This document shows, one piece after another, positions 54,075 through 63,675 of a stretch of DNA of 64,000 bases (position 1 is its first letter; each line of letters begins with the position of its first letter). The translations under genes were made by a program, and so were the position numbers. Origin of the DNA: Pseudomonas entomophila L48 (GTDB lineage Bacteria; Pseudomonadota; Gammaproteobacteria; Pseudomonadales; Pseudomonadaceae); assembly GCF_000026105.1 (NCBI RefSeq), contig NC_008027.1, positions 2,062,001 through 2,126,000 of the forward strand, read 5' to 3'. The notes under the pieces are model-generated. The model was given only the letters and a program-made list of their open reading frames with translations, was not told where the DNA came from and searched no databases.

Positions 54075-56255
54075 ATGAAATCAGCCCGCCACATACCGGC
54101 CAAACACCGCGATCCCGCGGCGAACTTCCTGCTTCATGACGGAGTGGTCAGCGGCCTGCTGCAGACGATGGACTGGGCCGGCTCGCCGCTGGGCCAGCCG
54201 CAGGGCTGGTCGCCCGGGCTCAAGGCGATCACCGCCACGTTGCTCTCGGCCCAGGCGCAGATCGTGCTGTTCTGGGGGCCGCAGTATATCGCCCTGTACA
54301 ACGACGCCTACTTCCCGACCATCGGCAACAAGCACCCCGGCGCGCTGGGGCGGCCCGGGCAGGAGCACTGGGGCGAGCTGTGGGACGACCTGGAACCCTT
54401 GCTGCGCGGCGTGCGCGAGACGGGCGACACGTTCTCGGCGAAGGACCGGCCGTTCTACATCGAGCGCAGCGGCGCGGGCGAAACGGTCTATTTCGATGTG
54501 TCCTATTCCGCCGTGCGCGAGGCCGACGGCGGGGTGGGCGGGGTGCTATGCATCGTCACCGATACGACTGAGCGGGTGCGTTTCGAGCGGCGCCAGGCAT
54601 TCCTCCTGGAACTGCGCCAGGCCTTGCCCGAACTGGGTGACGCCGAGCATATCGAAGGGCATGCCACGCGCCGGCTGGCGCAGGAGCTGGGCGCCGCGCG
54701 GGTTTGCTTTGGCGAGCACCTGGGCGATGGCAAGCGCTTTCGCGTCGCCCACGAATGGGCCGATGGCGTGCCCTCGCTGCTGGGCGACTTCCCTTTCGCG
54801 GACTTCGACCCGAACCTGTACGGGGCGATGCAGGGCGGGCACGTCGCCCGGCACAGCTACCAGCAGGACGAGCCGCGCCCGCTCCACCTGGAGGGGCTGT
54901 GCGCCGCGCTGCATGTGCCGGTGCTGCGCGCCGAGCGGCTGGAGGCGATGCTGATCGTGCATTTCCATGGCGCGCACTCGGTCCTGGACGATGAATGCCT
55001 GTTGGCCGAGGAAGCCGCCGAGCAGACCTGGACGGCCATCACCCATGCCCGGGCCGAACGGGCCCTGCATGTGCTCAACGAATGCCTGGAGGAGCGCGTG
55101 GCGACCATGCTGGCCCAGCGCGAGGCAGGCCTGCAGCAACTGCATGAAGCGCACAAGATGGAGATGATCGGCCAGCTCACCGGCGGGATCGCCCACGACC
55201 TCAACAACATGCTCACGCCGATCATCGCCTCCCTGGAACTGCTGCGCCGCCACCCCGAGCCTGCGCGGGGCGACCGCCTGATCGACGGCGGCCTGCAGGC
55301 GGCGGAGCGGGCGCGCAACCTGGTCGGGCGCCTGCTCAGCTTTGCCCGGCGCCAGACCCTCAAGCCGCAGGTGGTGTCGCTGGCGCTGCTGGTCGACGAC
55401 ATGCATGAGCTGATGGCGCGTTCGCTGGGGCCGACCATTTCGATGCAGGTGCGTATCGACGCGGCGCTGCCGCAGGTGTTGGTCGACCCCCATCAACTGG
55501 AGCTGGCGCTGCTCAACCTGGTGGTCAATGCCCGCGATGCCATGACCGAGGGCGGGCACCTGAGCATCGTTGCCGGGCTGGATGACGACAGGAAGGGGCC
55601 GGCGAGGCCCGCCGGGCTGGCCCCGGGCCGTCAGGTGTGGCTGCAGGTGGCCGATACGGGCTGCGGCATGAGCGCTGAGGTGTTGAAGCACTGCACCGAG
55701 CCGTTCTATTCGACCAAGGGCGTGGGCAAGGGCACGGGCCTGGGGCTGCCGATGGTTCAGGGCCTGGCGGTGCAGTCCGGTGGCGGCTTTGGCATTCGCT
55801 CGCGGCCGGCGAAGGGGACCGAGGCGACCCTGTGGTTGCCCGCCAGTGACACCGGGGTGGTAGAGGCCGGCGTCAGGCCTGTCGACCTGCCACGCCCGCA
55901 GCGGCCGACCCGGGTGTTGCTGGTGGAGGACGAACCGCTGGTGCGCCAGGCCACCGTGCTGCAGTTGCTTGAGCTGGGGTATGAGGTCACCGAGGCGGAT
56001 GGTGCGGCCCAGGCGCAGGTGTTGCTGGATGACGGGCTGTGTCCGGATGTGCTGCTGACCGACCATGTCATGGCCGGGATGACGGGGGTGCGGTTTGCCC
56101 GGCAGGTGCGCGAGCGGTTCGCGGATTTGCCGGTGTTGGTCATTACCGGGTATGCCAACCTGGCACCTCGTGAATTGCATGGGTTCGAGGTGTTGCGCAA
56201 GCCGTTTCGCCAGGAGGAGCTGGCGCGCAGCCTGGCGCGGTTGTTGGGGGGGTAA
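54075..56255 (+). CDS. Hybrid sensor histidine kinase/response regulator (first of two paralogues)
   Basis: A 726-residue cytoplasmic sensor with no membrane segment. Domains in order: PAS-like (residues ~25-170, YFDVSYSAVREADGG), GAF-like (~170-330), phosphoacceptor helix with His374 in GGIAHDLNNMLTPI, ATPase domain with NLVVNARDAM, ADTGCGM and GTGLGLPMVQG, and a C-terminal receiver with Asp663 in LLTDHVMAGMTG. Soluble hybrid kinases of this design sense light, redox or metabolites; no bilin-binding Cys motif is evident. It is convergent with a paralogue at 56470. Confidence 0.9.
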   Translation: MKSARHIPAKHRDPAANFLLHDGVVSGLLQTMDWAGSPLGQPQGWSPGLKAITATLLSAQAQIVLFWGPQYIALYNDAYFPTIGNKHPGALGRPGQEHWGELWDDLEPLLRGVRETGDTFSAKDRPFYIERSGAGETVYFDVSYSAVREADGGVGGVLCIVTDTTERVRFERRQAFLLELRQALPELGDAEHIEGHATRRLAQELGAARVCFGEHLGDGKRFRVAHEWADGVPSLLGDFPFADFDPNLYGAMQGGHVARHSYQQDEPRPLHLEGLCAALHVPVLRAERLEAMLIVHFHGAHSVLDDECLLAEEAAEQTWTAITHARAERALHVLNECLEERVATMLAQREAGLQQLHEAHKMEMIGQLTGGIAHDLNNMLTPIIASLELLRRHPEPARGDRLIDGGLQAAERARNLVGRLLSFARRQTLKPQVVSLALLVDDMHELMARSLGPTISMQVRIDAALPQVLVDPHQLELALLNLVVNARDAMTEGGHLSIVAGLDDDRKGPARPAGLAPGRQVWLQVADTGCGMSAEVLKHCTEPFYSTKGVGKGTGLGLPMVQGLAVQSGGGFGIRSRPAKGTEATLWLPASDTGVVEAGVRPVDLPRPQRPTRVLLVEDEPLVRQATVLQLLELGYEVTEADGAAQAQVLLDDGLCPDVLLTDHVMAGMTGVRFARQVRERFADLPVLVITGYANLAPRELHGFEVLRKPFRQEELARSLARLLGG

Positions 56256-56416
56256 GGTGCCTGGCGGGAGCGTTGTAGCGCCTATCAGATCGAGCGCCGC
56301 CCACGCGGCGCATCGCGGATGAATCCGCTCCTACCGTGTCATGCTGAACTGGCCCTAAATGAACCTGTAGGAGCGGATTCATCCGCGATGCACCGCACGG
56401 GCGGCGCTCGATCTAC
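56256..56416. repeat. Composite nested inverted repeat between the two kinases
   Basis: Outer arms GATCGAGCGCCGCCC and GGGCGGCGCTCGATC enclose a REP-like pair (ATCGCGGATGAATCCGCTCC and its complement). The left flank GGCGGGAGCGTT-x-AGCGCCTATCA repeats the element at 6835-6917. Likely acts as a bidirectional terminator for the convergent kinase genes. Confidence 0.75.
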
Positions 56417-56469
56417 GGAACACTGCAACGCTGTCGCCTTGCTCCCATGGGGTTCACACAATCCATGAC

Positions 56470-58632
56470 TCAACCTCCATCCAGCACCGTCCCCAGCATC
56501 TGGCACACCTGCTCGGCCGAATACGGCTTGGCCAGGAACGCGAACCCCTGGTGGCCTTCCTCGGCGATCGCCTCGCTGTAGCCGGAGGTGAGAATCACCG
56601 GCAGGTCAGGGTGGCTCTGGCGCAACTGGCGCGCCAGCGCCAACCCGCCCATGCCGGGCATCACCACATCGGAAAACACCGCGTCGAACGGCACCCGCGC
56701 ATCGCCGATCTGCGTCAGGGCCTGCTCGGCACTGGTCGCCCAACTGATCTGGTAGCCGTGGTCGCGCAGGATCTGCGCGGTAAAGCTGCCGACATCGGGA
56801 TTGTCCTCGACCACCAGGATCCGCCGCCGCTGGCCATGGGCGGGTAACGCCCCGCCGCCAATGCTGGGCTCCACCTGGGCCAGGGCCACCTGGGGCAGGT
56901 AAAGGGTGAAGGTCGTGCCCTTGCCCTCGACGCTGCTGACCTTCACGTCGCCACCGGACTGCTTGGCGAAGCCGAACACCTGCGACAGCCCCAGGCCCGT
57001 GCCCTGGCCCGAAGCCTTGGTGGTGAAGAACGGATCGAAGATGCGTTCGAGCAGGTGCGGGGCGATGCCCACGCCGCTGTCGATCACCGAGATCGCCGCG
57101 AATGGCTTGGGCAGGCCCGGCAGGCGCTGGTCGGGCTCCAGGCGCAGGTACAGCGTGCCTTCACCGGCCATGGCGTCGCGGCCGTTGATCATCAGGTTGA
57201 TCACTGCGGTTTCCAGCTGGCCCAGGTCGGCGTGCACATGGCAGGGCGACGCCGGCAGCTCCAGCTTTACCTGGAGGCGCGCGCCGGTGGCGGTATCGAG
57301 CATGTCGGCCATGGCTTCCAGCCTGGGGCCGGCTTCGAACACCTGGGGGCTCAGGGCCTGGCGCCGGGCGAAGGCGAGCAGCTGGCCGGTGAGCTTGGCG
57401 CCACGGTCGACGGTGTCGGACACAGTCTTGAAGTAGCGGGCGCGGCGGGTCTCGTCGAGGTCGGGGCGCTGCAGGAAGTGGAGCGAGGAGCGGATGATGG
57501 TCAGCAGGTTGTTGAAGTCGTGGGCCACGCCGCCGGTGAGCTGGCCGATGGCTTCGAGCTTTTGCGTCTGGCGCAGCATTGCTTCGGTGTGCAGCAACTG
57601 GCCGGTGCGCTCTTCCACGCGCTGTTCGAGCGTCGTGTTGAGCGCTTCGAGCGCCGCGAACGCTTCCCGCACTTCGGCATGGGCCTGGACCCGCTGAATG
57701 TGCGCCCAGCAGCGTTGGGTCACTTCGCTGAGCAGCATCTGTTCGTAATGGGTCCAGTTGCGTGGCAGCTTGTCGTGGATGGCCATCAGCGCGGTCAGGC
57801 GGCCCTCCTTGATCAGGGGCATGCAGATGGTCGCGGTGATGCCGATGGCCTGGAAGGTCGCCGCGGCCTGGGCCGGCAGCTGCGTAAGGTTGTCGTCGAT
57901 CACCAGCGGCTCGCCGCCGCGCAGGCGGCTGACCGCCAGTTCGCCGAAATCGGCCAGGCGGTATTGCCCCAGCAGCCGTGGCGAACCGGGGGCAACCCAA
58001 TCGCCACAGATGGTGAAACCGTCCTGGTCGGCGGCCATGACTGCATAGGCGCAGCTGGACAGTTGCAGATGCTCGCCCAACAGGCGCGTGGTGGTGGCCA
58101 TGATCCGTTCCGGATCTTTGGCGTTGGCGGTGGCGCGGCCCAGGCTGTCGAGGAATTTCAGGCGGCGGTTGGCGACCACGCTGTTGGTGGTCTCGGTGAC
58201 CGTGTCGAGCATGCCGACGACCTGGCCGTCATGGTTGCGGATGGGGCTGTAGCAGAAGGTGAAGTAGGCCCGTTCAGGTTTGCCGTGGCGCTCGATCAGC
58301 AGCGGGAAGTCCTCGATGTACACCGCTTCGCCGGCCAGCGCTCGATCAGCCAGGTGGCTGATTTCGCTCCAGGCTTCCTGCCACACTTCGCTGAACGGGC
58401 GGCCGAGGGCAAAGGGCTTTTCACCGAGGATCGCGCTGAAGGCATCGTTGTGCAGGGTGATCAGCTGGTCGCCCCAGAGCACGGCCTGGGGGAAGCGCGA
58501 GGCCAGGCACAGGGCGACGGCGGTGCGCAGCACGTCGGGCCAGGTGTCCAGCGGGCCGAGCGAGGTCGCCGCCCAGTCGTGGGTGCGGATGCGTTCGGCC
58601 ATCAGCCCGCCGCCGTCCAGCCATTTCGCCAT
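56470..58632 (-). CDS. Hybrid sensor histidine kinase/response regulator (second paralogue)
   Basis: A 720-residue soluble hybrid kinase with the same order as its neighbour: PAS-like N-terminus ([35 protein letters not shown]), GAF (~residues 170-325, [18 protein letters not shown]), short coiled coil, His371 in [14 protein letters not shown], ATPase motifs [27 protein letters not shown], and a receiver with Asp655 in [15 protein letters not shown] 58632 lacks a strong ribosome site; ATG 58602 is a possible alternative. The two convergent kinases probably arose by duplication. Confidence 0.9.
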   Translation of the reverse strand: MAKWLDGGGLMAERIRTHDWAATSLGPLDTWPDVLRTAVALCLASRFPQAVLWGDQLITLHNDAFSAILGEKPFALGRPFSEVWQEAWSEISHLADRALAGEAVYIEDFPLLIERHGKPERAYFTFCYSPIRNHDGQVVGMLDTVTETTNSVVANRRLKFLDSLGRATANAKDPERIMATTTRLLGEHLQLSSCAYAVMAADQDGFTICGDWVAPGSPRLLGQYRLADFGELAVSRLRGGEPLVIDDNLTQLPAQAAATFQAIGITATICMPLIKEGRLTALMAIHDKLPRNWTHYEQMLLSEVTQRCWAHIQRVQAHAEVREAFAALEALNTTLEQRVEERTGQLLHTEAMLRQTQKLEAIGQLTGGVAHDFNNLLTIIRSSLHFLQRPDLDETRRARYFKTVSDTVDRGAKLTGQLLAFARRQALSPQVFEAGPRLEAMADMLDTATGARLQVKLELPASPCHVHADLGQLETAVINLMINGRDAMAGEGTLYLRLEPDQRLPGLPKPFAAISVIDSGVGIAPHLLERIFDPFFTTKASGQGTGLGLSQVFGFAKQSGGDVKVSSVEGKGTTFTLYLPQVALAQVEPSIGGGALPAHGQRRRILVVEDNPDVGSFTAQILRDHGYQISWATSAEQALTQIGDARVPFDAVFSDVVMPGMGGLALARQLRQSHPDLPVILTSGYSEAIAEEGHQGFAFLAKPYSAEQVCQMLGTVLDGG

Positions 58633-58720
58633 GAGGTTTGCCGGTCCATTTGCGTGAGAGCATCAGGGTGCACCGTGAGGCGGCGCTTGGCGAGGGTTTT
58701 GTTTCGGGACTTTCGCCTAC

Positions 58721-58842
58721 CCCTGTAGGAGCGGCCTTGTGCCGCGAAAGGGCCGCAAAGCGGCCCCGGCGATCTTTGCTCAACGTCGACATCCTGGGGC
58801 CGCTGCGCAGCCCTTTCGCGGCACAAGGCCGCTCCTACAGGG
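58721..58842. repeat. REP pair (GCGGCC type) with inner hairpins
   Basis: CCCTGTAGGAGCGGCCTTGT and an inverted partner flank GGGCCGCAAAGCGGCCCC. Confidence 0.85.
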
Positions 58843-58871
58843 ATTGCGCAAGGCTGACGCTGGCGCAGGGC

Positions 58872-59435
58872 TCAGCGAATGAAATGCACCTTCCCGGTGT
58901 CGTCGTTGCCCATGTAGATCCCATACACCCCGGCCTGCCGTTCGAGGATGTAGCGTTCGAGAATCTGCCGGATCGCCGGGTAGTAGATCTCGTCCCAGGG
59001 GATCTCGTCCGGCGCGAAGAAGCGGTAGGCCAGGGTCTCCGGCCCGTACTGCCCGGTCTCTTCGGTGGCGATGGCGCGGAAGATGATGTACACCTCGCTG
59101 ATCGTCGGCACGCTGAAGATCGAGTAGGGCGAGACGATTTCGCCGCGCACGCCGCTCTCTTCCCACACCTCACGCAGGGCCGCCTGCTCGGTGGTCTCGC
59201 CGGCCTCCATGAACCCGGCCGGCAAGGTCCAGGTGCCGGGGCGCGGCGGGATGGCGCGCTGGCACAGCAGGTACTTGCCGTCGCGCTCGATGATGCAGCC
59301 GGCGATGATCTTCGGGTTGACGTAGTGCACATAGCCGCAGGCGGTGCAGTACAGGCGCTCGTGGGTGTCGCCGTTGGGGATGCCCCGGGCCAGTTGCGTG
59401 GTGCAGTGCGGGCAGTAGCGCGGGGCGGTGGGCAT
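58872..59435 (-). CDS. NUDIX hydrolase with N-terminal zinc ribbon
   Basis: A 187-residue hydrolase. A zinc ribbon at the N-terminus (YCPHCTTQL and YCTACGY) precedes the Nudix box GFMEAGETTEQAALREVWEE (glycine and REVWEE core intact). Such proteins hydrolyse nucleoside diphosphate derivatives, often NADH- or ADP-ribose-like. It is last in the minus-strand block, 3 bases from the end of the GntR gene, so cotranscribed with it. Confidence 0.9.
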   Translation of the reverse strand: MPTAPRYCPHCTTQLARGIPNGDTHERLYCTACGYVHYVNPKIIAGCIIERDGKYLLCQRAIPPRPGTWTLPAGFMEAGETTEQAALREVWEESGVRGEIVSPYSIFSVPTISEVYIIFRAIATEETGQYGPETLAYRFFAPDEIPWDEIYYPAIRQILERYILERQAGVYGIYMGNDDTGKVHFIR

Positions 59436-59437
59436 GG

Positions 59438-60190
59438 TCAGCGGCCTATGCGAGGGTCCTTGAGGGGCAGGGGCTCGACGATTTCGCGGACCTTGGCGTT
59501 GTCGTCCTGTTTCTGGCGCAGGTAGTCCAGGGCCACCTTGGCGGCGGCGCGCACATGGTCGACCGAGGCCTGGTGGGCGGCTTGCGGGTCGCCGCTCTTG
59601 ATCGCCTCGACGATCTTCTCCATCTCGCGGTTGCTGGCGCCCCGGCGGTTCTCCTGCGATACCGAGGTGGCGCGCAGGTAGCTGATGCGTGCCTGCAGCT
59701 GGCGCAACTGCTGGGCGGCGACCTGGTTGCCCGAGCCTTCGAGCAGCACGTCGTAGAAACCCTGCACCGAGTCGAGCACCTGGGCCAGCTCGCCGTCTTC
59801 CAGCGCCTCGCGATTGACCTCCAGGGCGCGCTCCAGGGCGCGGATGTCCTTGGCTTTGGCATTCAGGGTGAACAGCTGGACGATCAGGCCTTCGAGCACG
59901 CAGCGCAGCTCGTAGATGTCGCGGGCGTCGTCCAGGGTGATGATGGCCACGCGCGGGCCCTTGGCGTCGGCAAACTCGACCAGGCCTTCGGACTCCAGGT
60001 GGCGCAAGGCCTCGCGCACGGAGGTGCGGCTGACGCCCAGGCGCTCGCAGAGGTCGCGCTCGACCAGGCGATCGCCGGGCAGCAGGTGGAAGTTCATGAT
60101 CGCGCCGCGCAGCTTGTCGAGCACGATTTCACGCAGGGTGACGGGGTTGCGGTTGACCTTGAAGCTGTCGTCGAGGGGCTGGCGTTTCAT
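59438..60190 (-). CDS. GntR-family (FCD) transcriptional regulator
   Basis: A 250-residue FadR-subfamily regulator. The winged helix (RLVERDLCERLGVSRTSVRE, residues ~42-61) is followed by the all-helical FCD ligand domain with DARDIYELRCVLEG. ATG 60190 (MKRQPLDD) is the natural start. It likely controls the catabolic cluster at 60281-64000, which it follows by 90 bases on the same strand. Confidence 0.9.
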   Translation of the reverse strand: MKRQPLDDSFKVNRNPVTLREIVLDKLRGAIMNFHLLPGDRLVERDLCERLGVSRTSVREALRHLESEGLVEFADAKGPRVAIITLDDARDIYELRCVLEGLIVQLFTLNAKAKDIRALERALEVNREALEDGELAQVLDSVQGFYDVLLEGSGNQVAAQQLRQLQARISYLRATSVSQENRRGASNREMEKIVEAIKSGDPQAAHQASVDHVRAAAKVALDYLRQKQDDNAKVREIVEPLPLKDPRIGR

Positions 60191-60280
60191 CAGGTGCGCT
60201 CTGTATGAGGCTGTTGCGCCAGGTTCGCGCAGCCCACGAACCGTGGGGCTGCTCCTTGCCGTGGTTCGCACAGCCCGCGG

Positions 60281-60670
60281 TTAACGGGGTTGCTCCGCGT
60301 CGGCTGCGGCGAATGCTTCGCGGGCCAGGCGGAAGCTGTCCACCGCCGCGGGCACGCCGCAATAGATGCCGACCTGGAGCAGAATCTCGCGAATCTGTTC
60401 GCGACTCAGGCCATTGCGCAGGGCGCCGCGGATATGCAGCTTGAGCTCATGGGGCCGGTTGAGCGCGGAAATCATCGCCAAGTTTATCATGCTGCGCTCT
60501 TTGAGCGACAAGCCATCACGGCCCCAGACGTGGCCCCAGCAGTACTCGGTGACCAGGTCTTGAAGGGGCTTGGTGAAGTCGTCGGCGTTCTGGATCGAGC
60601 GAGTGACATAGTCTTCGCCGAGCACCTGGGTGCGGATCTGCAGGCCTTTTGCGTATTTCTCGTTGTTCAT
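60281..60670 (-). CDS. Carboxymuconolactone decarboxylase family protein (PcaC-like)
   Basis: A 129-residue protein. EYCWGHVWGRDGLSLKERSM, NLAMISALNRPHELKLH and REILLQVGIYCGVPAAVD follow 4-carboxymuconolactone decarboxylase closely. It could decarboxylate a lactone or a related ring-cleavage product. Because it sits with flavin reductase, aldehyde dehydrogenase and AA_synth genes, it probably serves a different pathway from protocatechuate breakdown. Confidence 0.87.
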   Translation of the reverse strand: MNNEKYAKGLQIRTQVLGEDYVTRSIQNADDFTKPLQDLVTEYCWGHVWGRDGLSLKERSMINLAMISALNRPHELKLHIRGALRNGLSREQIREILLQVGIYCGVPAAVDSFRLAREAFAAADAEQPR

Positions 60671-60694
60671 GGGCAGGTCCTGTGTGAGTGGATA

Positions 60695-60782
60695 GGTAGG
60701 AGCCAGCCTTGCTGGCGAACGGCCGCGCCACAATTGCAATGCCGTGCCATGGCCGGTTCGCCAGCAAGGCTGGCTCCTACAG
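60695..60782. repeat. REP pair (CCAGC type)
   Basis: GGTAGGAGCCAGCCTTGCTG and its inverted partner between the CMD and flavin reductase genes. Confidence 0.85.
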
Positions 60783-60798
60783 GTGAGCGTTCGCCGGC

Positions 60799-61284
60799 TC
60801 AGCCCAGCGGCGGCAGTGCGCCGAGCTTGCCCTTGTGGTACACCATCGGCGTCACCGGCTGCTCAGGCAGCACCAGGTTCTTCACCTGGCCGACGATGAT
60901 CGCGTGGTCACCGCCGTCGTACTCGCGCCACAACTCGCACTCGATGATCGCCGTGGCCTTGCTCAGCAGCGGGTTGCCCAGTTCGCTCAGGTGCCAGTCG
61001 ATGCCCTTGGCCTTGTCCTTGCCTTTGCCGGCGAAGGCATAGGCCTCGGCGGTCTGCTCGGCCGACAGCAAATGGATGGCGAACTGCTTGCTGTCACGCA
61101 GCACCGGGTAGGTGTCGGAGGCGTAGTTGGGGCAGAACAGCACCAGCGCCGGCTCGATCGACAACGCGCTGAACGCGCTGGCGGTGATGCCGACGATGCC
61201 GCCGTCGGCGTCCAGGGTGGTGACCACGGTGACACCGGACGGGAACGAGCCCATCACGTCTTTGTAGATGCCGGGTTCGATCAT
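60799..61284 (-). CDS. Flavin reductase, HpaC/RutF family
   Basis: A 161-residue FMN reductase. MGSFPSGVTVVTT, TASAFSALSIEPALVLFC and DHAIIVGQVKNL are the family's flavin-binding elements. It would supply reduced flavin to a two-component monooxygenase, which is not in the visible window and probably lies to the right. Twelve bases after the aldehyde dehydrogenase. Confidence 0.9.
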   Translation of the reverse strand: MIEPGIYKDVMGSFPSGVTVVTTLDADGGIVGITASAFSALSIEPALVLFCPNYASDTYPVLRDSKQFAIHLLSAEQTAEAYAFAGKGKDKAKGIDWHLSELGNPLLSKATAIIECELWREYDGGDHAIIVGQVKNLVLPEQPVTPMVYHKGKLGALPPLG

Positions 61285-61296
61285 GGCGCAGGTCTC

Positions 61297-62778
61297 CTAG
61301 CGCATCACAAAGGGGTCGGGCATGGGCGCGGTGGACAGGTTGATCCACACCGTCTTCAGCTCGGTATAGGCCAGCACCGAATCGATGCCGCTCTCGCGGC
61401 CGTAGCCGCTGTTCTTGAAGCCGCCGATCGGCGCCATGGCCGACACCGCGCGGTAGGTGTTGACCCAGATGATCCCCGAGCGCACGTCGCGGGCCAGGCG
61501 GTGGGCGCGGCCCAGGTCGCGGGTCCAGATGCCGGCGGCCAGGCCGAACTGCGAGTCGTTGGCCATGGCCAGGGCCTCTTCCTCGGTCTTGAAGCGGATC
61601 ACCGCGGCGACCGGGCCGAACACCTCTTCCTGCATGATGGTCATGGCGTTGCTGTCGCACTCGAACAGGGTCGGTTCGTAGAACCAGCCGTCGCCCTCGA
61701 CCTCGGCACGCTTGCCGCCCATGCGCAGCCGAGCGCCTTCGGCCTTGGCGGCGGCCACCAGTCCTTCGACCACGGCCAGTTGCTGGGCGGTGGCCATCGG
61801 GCCCATCTCGCTGGCGTCGTCCTGCGGGTTGCCGATGCGGATGCGCTGGGCGCGGGCGATCAGGCGCTCGACGAACGCATCGAAGATCTCGTCCTGCACC
61901 AGCAGGCGTGAACCGGCCACGCAGCTCTGCCCGGAGGCGGCGTAGATGCCGGCCACCGCGCCATTGACGGCGCTGTCCAGGTCGGCGTCGGCGAAGATGA
62001 TGTTGGGCGACTTGCCGCCCAGCTCCAGCGACAGCTTGGCGAAGTTCTCGGCGCTGCTGCGCACCACATGGCGGGCGGTGGCGGCGCCGCCGGTGAAGGC
62101 GATCTTGCGCACCAGCGGGTGGCGGGTGAGGGCGGCGCCGGTGCTAGGGCCGAAACCGGTGACCACGTTGACCACGCCAGCCGGGAAACCGGCTTCCAGC
62201 GCCAGGCGGGCCAGTTCGAGGATGGTCGCCGAGGCATGCTCGGAAGGCTTGAGCACGATGGTGTTGCCGGCGGCCAGGGCCGGGGCGAGCTTGATCGCGG
62301 TGAGGTACAGCGGGCTGTTCCACGGGATGATCCCGGCCACCACGCCGATCGGTTCGTGCACGGTGTAGGCGAACAGGTCGGGCTTGTCCAGCGGCAGGGT
62401 GCCGCCTTCGAGCTTGTCGGCCAGGCCCGCGGTGTAGTGGAAGAACTCCGGCAGGTAGCCGACCTGGCCGCGGGTCTCGCGGATCAGCTTGCCGTTGTCG
62501 CGGCTTTCCAGCTGGGCCAGGTGTTCCTTGTTCTCGGCGATCAGGTCACCCAGGCGGCGCAGCAGCTTGCCTCGGGCGGTGGCGGTCAGGCCGCGCCAGG
62601 CCTTGCTGTCGAAGGCGCGCTGGGCGGCCTGTACGGCCAGCTCGACGTCATTTTCATCGGCGTCGGGCAGTTGCGCCCAGGCCTTGGCGGTGGCCGGGTC
62701 GAGGCTGTCGAAGGTCTTGCCGCTCTGGGCATCGCGCCATTGGCCGTCGATGCACATCTGGAAACGAACGAGGGTCAT
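61297..62778 (-). CDS. NAD(P)-dependent aldehyde dehydrogenase
   Basis: A 493-residue ALDH-superfamily enzyme. The catalytic Glu (KLSLELGGKSPNI), catalytic Cys (ASGQSCVAGSR, near residue 288) and EEVFGPVAAVIRF are intact, and the substrate-loop PWNSPLYLTAIKLAPALAAG is standard. It oxidises an aldehyde intermediate in this cluster. It overlaps the preceding hydrolase gene by four bases. Confidence 0.93.
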   Translation of the reverse strand: MTLVRFQMCIDGQWRDAQSGKTFDSLDPATAKAWAQLPDADENDVELAVQAAQRAFDSKAWRGLTATARGKLLRRLGDLIAENKEHLAQLESRDNGKLIRETRGQVGYLPEFFHYTAGLADKLEGGTLPLDKPDLFAYTVHEPIGVVAGIIPWNSPLYLTAIKLAPALAAGNTIVLKPSEHASATILELARLALEAGFPAGVVNVVTGFGPSTGAALTRHPLVRKIAFTGGAATARHVVRSSAENFAKLSLELGGKSPNIIFADADLDSAVNGAVAGIYAASGQSCVAGSRLLVQDEIFDAFVERLIARAQRIRIGNPQDDASEMGPMATAQQLAVVEGLVAAAKAEGARLRMGGKRAEVEGDGWFYEPTLFECDSNAMTIMQEEVFGPVAAVIRFKTEEEALAMANDSQFGLAAGIWTRDLGRAHRLARDVRSGIIWVNTYRAVSAMAPIGGFKNSGYGRESGIDSVLAYTELKTVWINLSTAPMPDPFVMR

Positions 62779-63608
62779 GCAACTATCCCCTTGGCGGATT
62801 CGGTGAGGGTGCGGGCCTGCCTGAGGAAGTCCAGCAGCATCTTGTTGACTTCGCGCGGTGCTTCCACCGGCATCATATGCCGTTGCTCGGCGAGCACCAC
62901 GCAGTGGGCGCCGGGTATGCGCGCGGCGAGCTGGCGGGCCATGGCCGGGGTGGAGCCGGCGTCGAGCTCGCCGGTGGCGATCAGCGTCGGCACCTGGATG
63001 CTGCCCAGGTCACCTTCGCGGTACATGTCCTGGGTGGCGAACAGTGCGTAGGTGGTGTGGTAGCCCTGCGGGTCGTTGCTCGCCAGCACCTGGCGAATGG
63101 CGGCGACCTGGGCCGGGTTGGCGGCCTTGTACTCGCGGCTGAACCAGCGATCCAGCGCGGCGTCGACGTTGGCATCCGGGCCTTGTGCCAGTGCCTGGGC
63201 GGCGCGGGCGATGACCCCGGCGCTTTGTTCGGGGCTGCGGTTGAACACGCTGTTGAGCACCACCAGCGCCGCCAGGCGTTGCGGGTGATTGAGGGCGAAC
63301 GCGCGGGCCACCAGGCCGCCCATGCTGAAGCCGATCACGGTGGCTTGCGGGACTTGCAGATGGTCGAGCAGTTCGGCGAGCTGGTCGGCGTAGCCTTCCA
63401 GTGGGGTGTCGGCGGCCGGCACGCGGCTGTGGCCGTGGCCGAGCATGTCGTAGGCGATGACGCGGTAGTCGTTGGCCAGGCCCACGAACTGCCCGCCCCA
63501 CATTTCCTTGTTCAGGCCCACGCCGTGGATCAGCACCACGGGGTGGCCCTGGCCGAGGGCCAGGTAGCTGGTCCCGGCCGGTGTACGTTCAGCGACAGGC
63601 TGAATCAT
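62775..63608 (-). CDS. Alpha/beta hydrolase of the catabolic cluster
   Basis: A 277-residue hydrolase similar to enol-lactonase/RutD-type enzymes. The oxyanion region LIHGVGLNKEMWGGQ, nucleophile GFSMGG near residue 100, the acid in TGELDAGSTP and the terminal His (EQRHMMPVEAP) form a full triad. It overlaps the ALDH gene by ATGA. It probably opens a lactone, ester or amide formed in the pathway. Confidence 0.9.
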   Translation of the reverse strand: MIQPVAERTPAGTSYLALGQGHPVVLIHGVGLNKEMWGGQFVGLANDYRVIAYDMLGHGHSRVPAADTPLEGYADQLAELLDHLQVPQATVIGFSMGGLVARAFALNHPQRLAALVVLNSVFNRSPEQSAGVIARAAQALAQGPDANVDAALDRWFSREYKAANPAQVAAIRQVLASNDPQGYHTTYALFATQDMYREGDLGSIQVPTLIATGELDAGSTPAMARQLAARIPGAHCVVLAEQRHMMPVEAPREVNKMLLDFLRQARTLTESAKGIVA

Positions 63609-63675
63609 CGAGGGCGCTCCTTGAAGGTCGGGCGCGGCGGGGAGTTCGCCACGCCCAGGCCCGTCTTGGTTGTTG

